64,000 nucleotides of DNA, taken from Maniola hyperantus (taxonomy: Eukaryota; Arthropoda; Insecta; Lepidoptera; Nymphalidae). The stretch lies in assembly GCF_902806685.2 (NCBI RefSeq), contig NC_048545.1:4885852-4949851 (forward strand), in the 5' to 3' direction. The translations under genes were made by a program, and so were the position numbers. The notes below the pieces were generated by a model. The model saw nothing but the letters and a program-made list of their open reading frames with translations, was not told the origin of the DNA and did not search any database. Shown here one piece after another: positions 45,939 to 57,959 of this stretch (the first letter of the stretch is position 1; the number at the start of each line of letters is the position of its first letter).

Positions 45939-47867
45939 TAAGTTGAGTGTGAACTATTTAAAACAAAAGTAATATCATCACAATATCTTTGTTTTATTAA
46001 ACTTAATAAAGTATAACATAGCACTTTAAATTTTAAAAAAAAACCAGTAACGTCGTGTCTAGTGTTTACTGTCCAAATTCTGGACGAATCCGAATGAAAA
46101 ATGTAGTAAAACACACCGACCAAAAAAAAAGGGTAAAAAAAAAAACTGGGTGAAACATAAAATAAAGGTTTATTTATTTACTTTTTTTAGTTTACGGCCC
46201 TGGATAACAGTCCTTTAAGGCCTTTATTTATTAACTACACTTCATTGACCACAGATCGATAACTTTTTTTTACTGGTTTTACGGCTCTGAGTTCTAGCTC
46301 TTTTGAGCCTACCAATAACTTATAGGATAACAATATACTTAGTAGATAATCTATGGGATAACCTAACCCGGGAGAATCGGGAAGTGAGAAAAGTTGTATG
46401 ATGTCAAACTAATTAATGTCGATTTATTATTTCATCAAAATGTAGAAATTTAATAATTTTAAAATGAATAGGGCATTAGGAGGCAATCAATCAGTTTATT
46501 GATTTATAAAATGTTTATAAGAATTTATATTACAGTCGAAATTATTAAAATAATACACTAGGTATATTTTGATTATTTTAACAAAAAAAAAATATATATG
46601 CGTATAACGAAACGTGTAACGATTCTAGAGAAAAAGTATGCCGGCATTAAAAATAATCTTTGGTATTGCTACTACAAATATTATTAGCTGTTGATGTACA
46701 AACTACCTATATCAGTTCATATTTCCATAGTTTTGTTCGAAGTAAAAAGCACCGTGACATAAACGTCGTTAACACTTTTCCCGATGATAAAACAGTTTAA
46801 AACACTCACTAACGCCTTGTGGTCCACGAACAACATATCAAATATACCTACACGTAAAATTCATTCTTTTTATCCATGATTTAAGCAAAATTTTTATTAA
46901 AAATGAAATGAAAACAAAATTAAGATCCACAGAGTAAACTAAAATGCTAGTTTGACGTTTCGCATTCTTTAATTTCTTTAGACATTGCAACCACAGACGA
47001 AAAATGTATGAATGTTAGGGACCGTACACATCGATAATTCGTTCAGAATCGAAAATTGATCGAGTTATTTAAATCAAATTATTTTAATATAGCATTGTGT
47101 ACAACAGAATCGGCCCCATTGTTTACGAACCATCAATAGATATATAAAGTTATTTTATATTGCGTTCTCGTAATAATGTTTACGGACTTATAAGTTTTGC
47201 AAGTACATAAAATGAAAATATAATTCTTTACATCAGAGTTAATTCATTCAAACGTCCACATTCCAATATAGTTAGTTCAGCAATAGCGCATCACTAGAGG
47301 TCAAGTCAAAATAAAGTCACGTGATCAGTATCGCCATATTTGTTATCTTTTTGGATCAATCATAAATTGGAATGCAGCTGTATAGGTGTAGTATGCATAT
47401 TTCGATTCGTTCCTCGAAAAGGCAAAGGTCGTAGACCATGCAGCCTGGTGAATCGTAGATGACTTAAAATATTTTAATTGTGATATAATTTTTTGTAAAA
47501 TTAAAAAAAAAATTACTAAACAGCACATTAAAAAAAAAATCTGAAAAAATATATATTTGCGCGAAAAATTATGCGCGGGAATCGTAATAAAAAAATTAAT
47601 CTTTTACTCTTGAAAGTTAAACGTTTTTAAAACACGACACTTAACAATAATAAATTATGTACCACCTTTTAATGGTGATTTTGTTGCTGCTTTGTTTTTA
47701 TTTCTGTTTCAGCAAGAATCTGTAATGATGATCAAGATGTAAATGCGGTACAATTTAAAGATCATAGTTTGATAAAGAGATTGATGTCATACAAGAAACA
47801 AAATTTATAAGCTATTGAAATATGCAGAAGATATTACTTATAGCAAAATGTGCCATGTTATTGCCAG

Positions 47868-49990
47868 GACGTTGTGGATAATATGATGACGATCACGATA
47901 AGACAATGAGACTATTAGTTTGCGGCCATCAGGTTGGTGAGCGGGCCACCATGGCGTAAATGATATAATTAATTAAGATGATGATTAAGATGATGATTAA
48001 AATGATGATTAAAATGATGATTAAGATGATAAGAGAAAGAGACTATTAAGTTTGCGACCATAGGCTAGTGAGCGGGCTGCCATGGCGTAAATGATATAGT
48101 TAGTTAAAGATGACAATTAATAATAAGTGAGTATATCTCTTAAGTTACACTGCATTTACACATTTAAAGAACTCAGATACTGCTTAATTGTTTTTATTTT
48201 GTTCCTTTCAGGCATCATTGACGTAACGATCGTGGATATTTTACTGATGTCATGACGTTGTGGATATGATGACGATCACCATAAGAGAATGAGACTATTA
48301 GTTTGCGGCCATCAGGATGGTGAGCGGGCCACCATGGCGTAAATGATATAGTTAATTAAGATGATGATTAAGATGATGATTAAAATAATGATTAAAATGA
48401 TGATTAAGATGATAAGAGAATGAGACTATTAAGTTTGCGACCATAGGCTAGTGAGCGGGCTGCCATGGCGTAAATGATATAGTTAGTTAAAGATGACAAG
48501 TAATAATAAGTGAGTATATCTCTTAAGTTACACTGCATATTTTACACATTTAAAGAACTCAGATACTGCTTAATTGTTTTATTTTGTTCCTTTCAGGCAT
48601 CATTGACGTAACGATCGTGGATATTTTACTGATGTCATGACGTTGTGGATATGATGACGATCACCATAAGAGAATGAGACTATTAGTTTGCGGCCATCAG
48701 GATGGTGAGCGGGCCACCATGGCGTAAATGATATAGTTAATTAAGATGATGATTAAAATAATGATTAAAATGATGATTAAGATGATAAGAGAATGAGACA
48801 ATTAAGTTTGCGACCATAGGCTAGTGAGCGGGCTGCCATGGCGTAAATGATATAGTTAGTTAAAGATGACAATTAATAATAAGTGAGTATATCTCTTAAG
48901 TTACACTGCATTTACACATTTAAAGAACTCAGATACTGCTTAATTGTTTTTATTTTGTTCCTTTCAGGCATCATTGACGTAACGATCGTGGATATTTTAC
49001 TGATGTCATGACGTTGTGGATATGATGACGATCACCATAAGAGAATGAGACTATTAGTTTGCGGCCATCAGGATGGTGAGCGGGCCACCATGGCGTAAAT
49101 GATATAGTTAATTAAGATGATGATTAAGATGATGATTAAAATAATGATTAAAATGATGATTAAGATGATAAGAGAATGAGACTATTAAGTTTGCGACTAT
49201 AGGCTAGTGAGCGGGCTGCCATGGCGTAAATGATATAGTTAGTTAAAGATGACAAGTAATAATAAGTGAGTATATCTCTTAAGTTACACTGCATATTTTA
49301 CACATTTAAAGAACTCAGATACTGCTTAATTGTTTTTATTTTGTTCCTTTCAGGCATCATTGACGTAACGATCGTGGATATTTTACTGATGTCATGACGT
49401 TGTGGATATGATGACGATCACCATAAGAGAATGAGACTATTAGTTTGCGGCCATCAGGATGGTGAGCGGGCCACCATGGCGTAAATGATATAGTTAATTA
49501 AGATGATGATTAAAATAATGATTAAAATGATGATTAAGATGATAAGAGAATGAGACTATTAAGTTTGCGACCATAGGCTAGTGAGCGGGCTGCCATGGCG
49601 TAAATGATATAGTTAGTTAAAGATGACAAGTAATAATAAGTGAGTATATCTCTTAAGTTACACTGCATATTTTACACATTTAAAGAACTCAGATACTGCT
49701 TAATAGTTTTTATTTTGTTCCTTTCAGGCATCATTGACGTAACGATCGTGGATATTTTACTGATGTCATGACGTTGTGGATATGATGACGATCACCATAA
49801 GAGAATGAGACTATTAGTTTGCGGCCATCAGGTTGGTGAGCGGGCCACCATGGCGTAAATGATATAGTTAATTAAGGTGACAAGTAATAATAAGCATTAT
49901 TGACGAACGATCATGGATGTTTTACTGATGTCATGACGTTGGGGATATGATGACGATCATAATAAGAGACTGAGACTATTAGTTTGCGGC
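47868..49990 (+). repeat. Tandem array of about 380-bp units, each resembling one non-coding exon plus one short intron
   Basis: Unit starts (gcatcattgacgtaacgatc) are at 48212, 48597, 48968, 49354 and 49728, with a partial unit before and a shortened one after. Periods alternate 385, 371, 386, 374. Each unit has two diverged half-modules: gactattagtttgcggccat ... gccaccatggcgtaaatg and gactattaagtttgcgacca ... gctgccatggcgtaaatg. They are joined by gatgatgattaa 12-mers whose number (one more or one fewer) causes the alternation. All three forward frames contain stops within a few codons (for example gacgtaa, attgacg, tcatga), so the units are non-coding. Confidence 0.9.
48127..49727 (+). other. 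Five predicted 85-88-nt GT-AG introns, one per repeat unit
   Basis: Each unit contains aataataa followed by a strong donor gtgagtatatctc. About 60 bases later come a branch-like ctgcttaat and a pyrimidine-rich acceptor tttattttgttcctttcag. Predicted introns are 48127-48211, 48510-48596, 48883-48967, 49266-49353 and 49640-49727. The exons between them are 298, 286, 298 and 286 nt. In the shortened final unit the sequence reads aataataa directly joined to gcattattgacg (junction 49893/49894), exactly the predicted spliced product. Confidence 0.6.
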
Positions 49991-50098
49991 CATTAGGCAT
50001 CATTGACAATGATCATGAATATTAAACTGATGTCTATGTCTGTCTGATGTGTGAATGAGGACATTCTAAGAAAAGGATGGCCGAAACGAAATAATTGT

Positions 50099-50930
50099 TC
50101 GAACGTAACAATCATCCAAAGAAGTGGTTTGGTTTAAACAAAGATGGTGATTATGAGATTAAGATATAAGTATGAGTTTGATCAAATGAGAACCCCTGCC
50201 AAGAAAAGATGAAATTCTTCGAATGCAACAATCAACCAAAGAAGCGGTTTAGTTTAAGCAAAGGTGATGATTATGAGATTAAGATAAAACTATGAGTTTG
50301 ATGGAATGAGAACCCTTGTCAAGAAAAGACGAAATTCTTCGAATGCAACAATCAACCAAAGAAATAGTTTGGTTGAAGTAAAGATGGTGATTATGAAATT
50401 AATATTAAACTATGAGTTTGATGAAATAAGAACCCCTGACAAGTTCGAATGTAACAATCATCCAAAGAAGTGGTTTGGTTAAACAAAGATGGTGATTATG
50501 AGATTAAGATATAAGTATGAGTTTGATGAAATGAGAACCCCTGCCAAGAAAAGATGAAATTCTTCGAATGCAACAATCAACCAAAAAAGCGGTTTAGTTT
50601 AAGCAAAGGTGATGATTATGAGATTAAGATAAAACTATGAGTTTGATGGAATGAGAACCCTTGTCAAGAAAAGATGAAATACTTCGAATGCAACAATCAA
50701 CCAAAGAAATAGTTTGGTTTAAGTAATTATGTTTAGGTGATTATGAAATTAATATAAAGTTTGATAAAATAAGAAACCCTGACAAGAAAAGATGAAATTT
50801 TTCGAATTCAACCAAAGAAGTGGTTTGATTAATGAAAAGTTAGTGATCATGAAATCAAGATAAAACTATGAGTTTGATAGAATGAGAATCTCTTTCAATT
50901 GAGCCTGAATGTCTGAGGACAGACATGAAG
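50099..50930 (+). repeat. Tandem array of about 120-bp units with a three-unit higher-order period
   Basis: Unit landmarks tcgaa-g-aacaatca occur at 50099, 50219, 50339, 50445, 50564, 50684 and, diverged, 50802 (spacings 120, 120, 106, 119, 120, 118). Units 1-3 correspond to units 4-6: the first of each triplet has catccaaagaagtggtttgg and gatataagtatgagtttgat. The second has agcggtttagtttaagcaaa, and the third gaaatagtttggtt. Non-coding. Confidence 0.9.
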
Positions 50931-50944
50931 TCAGAATGGCCGAT

Positions 50945-51168
50945 TGTTAGCGACATTGCTTTGCCTACAGTTGAATTTAAAAAAAGAATTATGAGGAGAG
51001 GTAAAAATGGCGGCAATAAGAGCGGGAGCTATTGATTTGAAGCAGGGAAAATTAGAATTTATAATTATGTCTTGAAGAAGTTAATAGTTTAGAACTAAGA
51101 TTGAAGTTTATTAAGTATTGTCTAAATGGAATAAAGTCAGTTCCTATAAGTTGAGGATATTTTTATTA
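50945..51168 (+). repeat. Right 224-bp terminal direct repeat (LTR-like)
   Basis: Identical to 45244-45467, including aataaa at 51130-51135. Followed by taag at 51169-51172. Confidence 0.85.
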
Positions 51169-51399
51169 TAAGGAAGACTGAAAAATGAAAGTGCCGACTT
51201 TGAGAGACTGTAAAAAGGTACCTACGAAATTATTGTTTCCAATAATTATACCTATAATAGGTATAATAGGTATAATTATACCTACTGTCGCTACCTATAG
51301 AAAAATTACTTGCAGTAAGTATCCTATACTACTGTACTTAGATACTCTTACAGTCAGTTTAAAAGAAAAGAAAAATCGTTTCTGATTTTTTCGTTTAGG

Positions 51400-51575
51400 T
51401 ACTTGTGCTAAAGAACCTACCTACCTGCCAAGTTTCATGATTCAAGGTCAACGGGAAGTACCTTATAGGTTTTCTTGACGGACGCGACAGACATATATTA
51501 TAGAGGGGCGAACTAACAAGGAAGTGATCCAATAAGGGTTCCTTTTTCCTTTTGAGGTATGGAACCCTAATATTG
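51400..51575 (-). repeat. Interspersed repeat (family D), minus orientation, partial
   Basis: Reverse complement of the 58589-59030 head: acctgccaagtttcatgatt, caaggtcaacgggaagtacc, aggttttcttgacgga, aagtgatcc, ggttcctttttccttttga. Confidence 0.65.
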
Positions 51576-52329
51576 GTATTATAAGCACAGACCCAAGTAG
51601 AATAAAGCATTCCAGCTCGGCATAACGGGGCAGCGTTCGCCGTCCGCACTAGGGATGCTTTACTTTACACAGTTAATTTAAAATTCTCATTCGTATAAAT
51701 AAGGAGGGGTAACGTTTGCGTTTTATGGCTTACGATGTGCGAATGCATTGTTTGTGATGCTCCTTTGCGGTGGGCGACGTATTTTAATATCGTTAATTAG
51801 GTGTTCCCGGCTTTTGGGAGCATTTGCTGCTCGTTTTATGTTCACCACTAAGTATGCTAAAATATTAGGTGTGTGAATTTATTGTGGAACTGGGAATCTT
51901 TGGCGTATCTTCTTTCGTAACTATAAATATTTAACAAACTTGATACCTACGTAGGTACTTATAAGAAAAATAAATTATTAATTGATCTTCTCTACATAAG
52001 TAGTAGATAAGTAGTAACCTACCTACCTATGGTGTTTCAAAAATTATAAGTATGCATTCCCGTAAACCCATCTGGGCGTAGGTAGGTAGTAGGTAGCCGA
52101 AGCGAGTCAACGAGTGAATAGACATCTTCTAGACAAGCGCGCTCCACCCTATGGTGGATCATGCGCTAATACGCTGCATCATGACTTGCCACCAGGTCTG
52201 ATTGTAGCCATGAGCTAGTCTATATAAATTAAAAGAAACGAACAAAAAGTTTACCTGTCCTCCGGTCAACAATTTATTTTGTTGATTGAAAGCAGCAGTC
52301 AACTATAATTTTTATTTCATTCAAAGAGT

Positions 52330-52605
52330 AGTTAGCCCTTGATTTCGATTTCACCTGGTGATAAGTGATGATGCAGTCTAAGGTGGAAATGGGCTAACTT
52401 GGAAGGGGTGCAGTGGCAATTTTATGAAAACCGCTTTATCGATTACAAAGCGGTATCGTACCTACTAGAACGCTATATAAGGCTTGGCAGCGCAACTTTG
52501 CAAGTAGGGTGGGTAGGTACTTAACTAGATTGGCCCTGTCGAGAATCGACTCCGGGACCGCCAACCTAAGTAAGCCCAAAACGCTTGCCACTGCACCAGG
52601 GATCA
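52330..52605 (-). mobile_element. SINE-B copy with eroded tRNA-like head
   Basis: Plus-strand landmarks are agcccttgatttcgatttca, cctggtgataagtgatgatg, cagtctaaggtgg and ggctaacttggaaggggtg. They end in cgagaatcgactccgggacc, a damaged B box in reverse, then cttgccactgcaccagg. Confidence 0.7.
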
Positions 52606-52699
52606 TGCTCTTATTGTAAAGATAAAAAATACAAAACGTAAAAATAGCACGCCTAATTCTATTTTTATAGAAACATCTCAACATCATCTTATAGGTAGG

Positions 52700-54285
52700 A
52701 GGTAAATCTAAAAATTTGTATTATAGGTGCCTGCTTAATTTAGGATTCATTATCTCATTTTATATGATAAGTTACTTGTAGGTGGAACTTCAAGTTAGCG
52801 TCTTTCCCTAGCAATAGGAAAATCGAAGACACGGTGATAAACAAAGGCGCACCGGAATGGAACGGAACTTTCTTACTAATTAATTTAATCCCTTCGAGCC
52901 CTATCCCATTAGCCTAATTGAACTGCGGTGTACATGTCAATTCTTTGGTTTTACTTCAAGGGTGAATTTATACGACTCTAAACTCTATTTTGTAGTGAAA
53001 TAAGTCTAATTTAAATTTTCATCGTTGTAGCAAAACTCAAACGACGTTAATGATAATATGAGGGGCACATTTTGTTCCGTTTTGCATAAGTGTTGCGTAA
53101 AACAAACCTATTAATTTTTTAAGTAATGAGTTGGATTATTTATGAAGGTAATCAAAAAATCATGTAACAAATGCCGTGTAATGTTGGTTACCAATCGAAA
53201 AGTACATATCCTAATTCCTCTAGGTATAGTATCATATCAATTGAGGTGAAAATAAAGGAATTTAATTTCAGTAAATAATTTACTTGATGAAAATGATAAA
53301 GCGAAGCAAATATAAAAGTTATTGGATTGACACAAAGAAGTTTCTATTAGCAGTTATAGTACCTAATAGTTTCTTATTTGTTAAGCTATAAATCAACTTT
53401 TAATGACTTAATGTACCTACCTAAGGGTTCAAACCAGAGTTGTTTGAAGATTTTAATTTTTTATTTCTTTATGTAAACAACTTACAAAGAGTAAGAATAC
53501 AGGATACCTACACTTAAAAAACAAAGGGCGACCTTATCAGAAGTGATTTTTTGAAATTCAGATATTACACGAACTTTCCTCTATACTTGTAAGTTAAAAT
53601 TTTGCAAAGTTGTCTAGGTATAAAAAGTCAATCATTCGCCGCGTAAGATCCCAGTGTCACCAGACTTTACTTATTTTCTGAAAAACTAAATGTGTGTGAT
53701 AGAGTTGTGTTACATATTATTTGCTAGCTATAGTGCCGTGGGCCAATTAAAAAATATCAATTTCTAAATGTACGTAAAAACACTACTCACTTTTCTTATA
53801 GTCTGAGTGATGATTTTTATGTATATTTCCTGAACATCATAACATTAAAAATAGGACTAATATACTATACTATAAGTAAGGTTATAATATACTTTAAAGC
53901 GAGCTTTAAAGCATCTGGCGAAAAATACTGTCGACGGAAAGTGTCTGGCAGTACCTATTGAATATTAATTATTAGCAATCTTCTACTCAGACTTTAAGAA
54001 AAGTGTTTTTGTTTGTTGTTTACTTAGTTTTTGTTGGTTTTACGTAGGTATTTTTAAAAGTTAGCAGATATGCACATGTTAATAGTAGGTATATACTTAT
54101 ACTTACACATTAACATTACTCTATTCCACACATTTTGTTTCTCAGAAAATAAGTAAGGTCTGGCGGTTCCGGGATCTTGCTCTATTAAGTCAACGGATAA
54201 ACACGCCCAGTTTATCCTGTTAAATAATTTAATATTTCTAACAGTTTTTTTTTTAATTTACGTAGGTAAATGAACGAAGTCAAAC
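52700..54285. other. AT-rich stretch without recognised genes
   Basis: Nothing beyond scattered taggta runs. A pair tcaccagactttacttattt / aaataagtaaggtctggcgg near 53656 and 54150 is inverted and may mark the ends of an old element of about 0.5 kb. Confidence 0.4.
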
Positions 54286-54289
54286 TATC

Positions 54290-54650
54290 TTTCTTTATAT
54301 AAAAATCCTGGCTGACTGACTGACTTATATATTTCAACGCACAGCCTAAACCGCTGGTCTCAGAGACATGAAATTTCAAAGATGTATTTTTGGTAAAGAG
54401 TAAGTATCCACTAAGAAAGGATTTTTTGAAATTCCACCCCTAAGTGGGTTAAATGTGCGATGGAAGTTTGTTTGAAAGTCCGTCCGATTTTTGAAGTTAC
54501 ATCGATGAATATTGGTATTTAAGCTTTCGGTTAAAAATAGAAAAATAAGTACGTACTACGTATTTCACGGGTTTTCGGTAACAAATAAAGAAATACGTGT
54601 TTTAGGATTTTTGGAAATTCAACCCTAGCAAAGCCGGGGCGGATCAGCTA
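54290..54650 (+). repeat. Decayed interspersed repeat related to 32690-32905
   Basis: Shares ctgactgactta, cagcctaaac, gctggtct, gacatgaaattt, ttgaaattccacccctaa, gtgggttaaatg and an ending with gcaaagccggggcggatcag. Confidence 0.6.
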
Positions 54651-54819
54651 GTGCTCTGTAAAATATCTCAGCCTTAAATGTCTGCGTAGAACTTTATCGT
54701 GAGTCATATAAATGCATTCAAAGAAACAATAGCATTTTCAAATTAAAAGCAATTTTGTTCTAGCGGCGACATAATAATGAAGCAGAGGGCATAACAAACT
54801 TCCGTGAAATGGGGTAAAA

Positions 54820-54885
54820 CTAATTCCGCGGACACCACGCCATGTGGCGGTCCCCGGTTTGATTCCCGGGGGGGTCACTGACGGC
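54820..54885 (+). repeat. tRNA-like SINE head fragment
   Basis: ccacgccatgtggcggtccc followed by cggtttgattcccggggg gives a B-box-like segment. The surroundings lack a cloverleaf, so a decayed SINE head is more likely than a tRNA gene. Confidence 0.4.
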
Positions 54886-55439
54886 ACTAATGTCACGCCT
54901 ATTATTCGTCGATACATCTCTCAGTGACGGAAATATTTTTATTTTTGGTCAGTTTCGTTGGTTTGGGAATTTGACGATACCTTATTTTGGGGTCTTAATT
55001 ATTATTGAGTACTTGCTCAGTATTGAACGGGCAGGATGTTTACCAAAGGGTTACCAATTGTCAAAAGGAAATTAAAAAAACTGTATCTTTTTATGGCATT
55101 AGTCTGATATTCCATATATTTCAAGTCTAGGTATATATAGATCAAGAATGGTCTAATATTAAAGTAGGTAGGCATATTCCATGCACTTCAGAAAAGGACT
55201 AGGTACAACCTGATCTAAAAGTTCGCACTGCTTTTTGCCATTATTAGAAAACAGGCTGTAATGGTTGAAACAAGGATTCTCATCTAATATTATCACTGAA
55301 CTCTATTAAAAACTTAGGTGAAGACTGTACCAGCATCTTAATAATATGCGAAGGCGACCAAGCAATGCATCACCGTCCAAGGGTACTAGACAATTTTATA
55401 AAGCACTCTGACTATTACACGTCAGGGCCCGCAAGGCCC

Positions 55440-55545
55440 GGTCATCCTTTATTCAAATAAACCCTATTTTTATGGAAAACCTGCCCTTTCCGCATCAATA
55501 TCAATTTCCGAGCGATTGTTGCAGAAATAAAGGGATGACCCTTAA
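55440..55545. other. Inverted repeat with GC-rich flanks
   Basis: ggtcatcctttatt is mirrored by aataaagggatgacc about 75 bases away. The block is flanked by gggcccgcaaggcccg and cgccgcgccggcc. Could be a small MITE or a structured non-coding element. Confidence 0.4.
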
Positions 55546-55949
55546 GGGAACGCCGCGCCGGCCTTAGGTTATCTACTAACTTTATTAGAGAATCTTTTTC
55601 GGACAAGTACCTGCGTCACTCTTTATTTTGTGAGGAAGGCTGCTTGAGATAATTTGAAGGATGTGTATAAAGAAAGCCTCTTTTTAGTCTTGTTTTATTT
55701 TTATTGGCAGCCTTTTTGCCTGCATCTTACAAAACCTATCTCATCCCATCAATTGTCTCATGTCTTCACAAAATACGGTTTCATTTCAATCTTAATCTTA
55801 TCTGCCATAAAGTCGACTATCGTTTCGCGAAAAGCTTAAGATAAGTACCTAGATTACTTTTTTTTCAAATTTTTGAACATCAGAAGCCAAATAAAATTGG
55901 TAGGTACCCACCTATATGGCCAAATACCATTAAATAAGTCAGAAATCGA

Positions 55950-56170
55950 CTTCCACGGCTCGCACTGTGATTAAGGCCGATTACGCCGTCACCGATCCTG
56001 CATTCGGTCCCCACTTAATATAATAAGCCTCGCTGAATCCTGCATCGAAAACGATGCGATTACATGTTTCCATTTATAATCAGTACATTACGTCCGAGGA
56101 GCCAGCGACGTACTGCCTTCGGGGCCGCCCGGTAATCGCCCAATTATCTATAATTTTCTACCATCAGTCT
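55950..56170. other. GC-richer unique block with several GATTA sites, candidate enhancer
   Basis: Unique in the window. Contains tgattaaggccgattacgcc and gcgattacatgtttcc, giving three GATTA cores (K50-type homeodomain sites), plus cgatcctgcattcgg and aatcctgcatcg direct repeats. Regulatory function is inference. Confidence 0.3.
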
Positions 56171-57959
56171 TTACTTCAAGCTAGATCCTTGCATCCCTAG
56201 TGGTAATGTTATGACCGGTTATCGATCTAATTGGTAAATTATGTATGGCTCTTGGGAGGTGCTCTATTTTGCATTCGCTTTACAGAATGTGCCTGCAGCT
56301 ACATTGTTACTTATAGCTTTAAATACCTTTCGCCTAGAAAAGAGTTTAAAATCTTTGCAGGCGAATCTTTGTAGTAATGTTGCAAAAATTATATGACTCA
56401 GTCATAATTTTACACCTATTATAGTTTTTAGAATGCTCTGACGATCTTCAGCCTTCTTTTGGCAATGAAATTAATGAATTATGAATCTATCTATATCAAT
56501 ATCAGAAAAAGATTATTAATTTTTAAATTCAATTGCATTATTAATTTAAATTTTCATAAAGCAGCTGCGTGTCAAAATAAAAAGATATATATTACAGATA
56601 AATTAAAAACAAGAACAGGTTGTATCGAAACTCAAGCTGCGGTGCACATTCGATCCGCCCCCAAGACGCGGTGCGTACGCGCAGGTTTTTTGTATCTATT
56701 TTTGTTGAACCTTAATAAACTTTTTCCTATTGGCCACAAAGAAATTATAGTTCTTTCGGAATAAAATTTATAGCAGGTGCATCGATAAGAACATGGTATC
56801 GATTGTTATCGCTCATTGTGATTGGTTGGAGGAAACCCAATCGGGTATCGATTTCATTATCGATTCCTGGAGACCCGACTATAATTTTAGTGTTTACTGA
56901 TAAAATTTATGTTCATCTAGAATATACAGAGGTCATCTATATATTTATATTATATATAAAATGAATATATATATATTTATTTTATCATAGTATATTTTAT
57001 TCAAGTATCTATGAAAATTAGCGTTTGGGCTTTCGGGAAAAAAGAAGAAGTAGGTAAGTAGGTACCTATTAGTTTCAGGATCTTTGGAAATTCCAACCTC
57101 TTACAGATTTTTATGAATTCCGTTCTAGCGAAGCCGGTTCAGTACAAAATAACAGGGGTTATAAATTATTTCTAACAATGTTTAGTTTGACAAAATGTGG
57201 TTATCGTTGTACCTATCGGTATTTCGTGTAAAAAACTTATTTATCGTTGGACTGTTTTGTGTTTAAGGCTGAGTAAATTCGGTGGTATTCCCAAACGCGA
57301 TCTCGCGTGACTGGTGGGCGTGGCGTGCGTTTACAATTAAAATATTGTTCGGTGCCTGACTGTTCCGTGGTTCCAATGCGTATTTATTTACTGTGTAGTG
57401 TACAGCCAACATCGATAAACTGTGGGCACGCTCGCACCATTCCGGTGTAGCCATTTTTGATAGATTCATCAAAACCTCTAAAATTTAAACGTACCTACTT
57501 AATGATTTTGCCTACACCTACCTATTTTAAAAAACCTAAATCACCTAAGTAGCAGTAATATTATATAAAAAATGACTATAGTACTGACTCTAGTAAACAC
57601 TAAGTACTTTAGTGTAAAAAGTAAGCTTTCAAAGTTATATAGCTCCAAAATGAGATGAAAATATTATTATTCCACTAAATCCCATTTCAATATTCTTATT
57701 GGATTTCGATATAGATAGATGAATTGATAATCATTTCGGCAGTGGCGTGCACAGGGTTTGAAGCCAGGGTAGGCATTAGTTAGGTGGGAACCTGTTTACT
57801 GGCAGGTCATAATGAAAAATATGCATTGAGCTATTATAACTGGGGTAAGCAGTGCATTTATGCCTCTATGACCAGCACGCCACTGCATTTCGGAAACTAA
57901 GTATTAGGTTCTTCTTATTCGTTTAACACTACTCATATCCCGACTAATATTATAAAGGC

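Larger units (their letters stand above)
45244..51168. mobile_element. Non-coding LTR-flanked element of 5925 bp (LARD-like)
   Basis: Two direct repeats of 224 bp (45244-45467 and 50945-51168) are identical as far as I can read. Each begins tgttagcgacattgctttgc and ends ggatatttttatta. The whole is bordered by a 4-bp direct repeat taag (45240-45243 and 51169-51172). These are the features of an LTR retrotransposon. The 5.48-kb interior has no gag, protease, reverse transcriptase or integrase frame, and no frame of useful length. I could not identify a primer-binding site next to the left repeat or a clear polypurine tract before the right one. The LTR 3' end is TA and not CA. It is therefore best called a large non-autonomous LTR-like derivative. 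Alternatives are a recent segmental duplication with a chance 4-bp flank. Transcription orientation is probably plus, judged from the internal splice signals. Confidence 0.75.

Noticed and set aside
47343..47528. 61-codon minus frame inside the LTR-like element
   Set aside because: AT-rich, no domain, and its orientation is opposite to the predicted splicing direction.
50099..50930. CRISPR-like array
   Set aside because: Units are contiguous tandem repeats without unique spacers, and the DNA is from an animal genome.
45244..51168. Endogenous retrovirus or autonomous LTR retrotransposon
   Set aside because: No gag, pol or env frame, not even a broken one, could be found between the terminal repeats.
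56459..56764. 101-codon plus frame
   Set aside because: AT-driven composition (Ile, Lys, Asn) and no recognisable motif; judged a chance frame.
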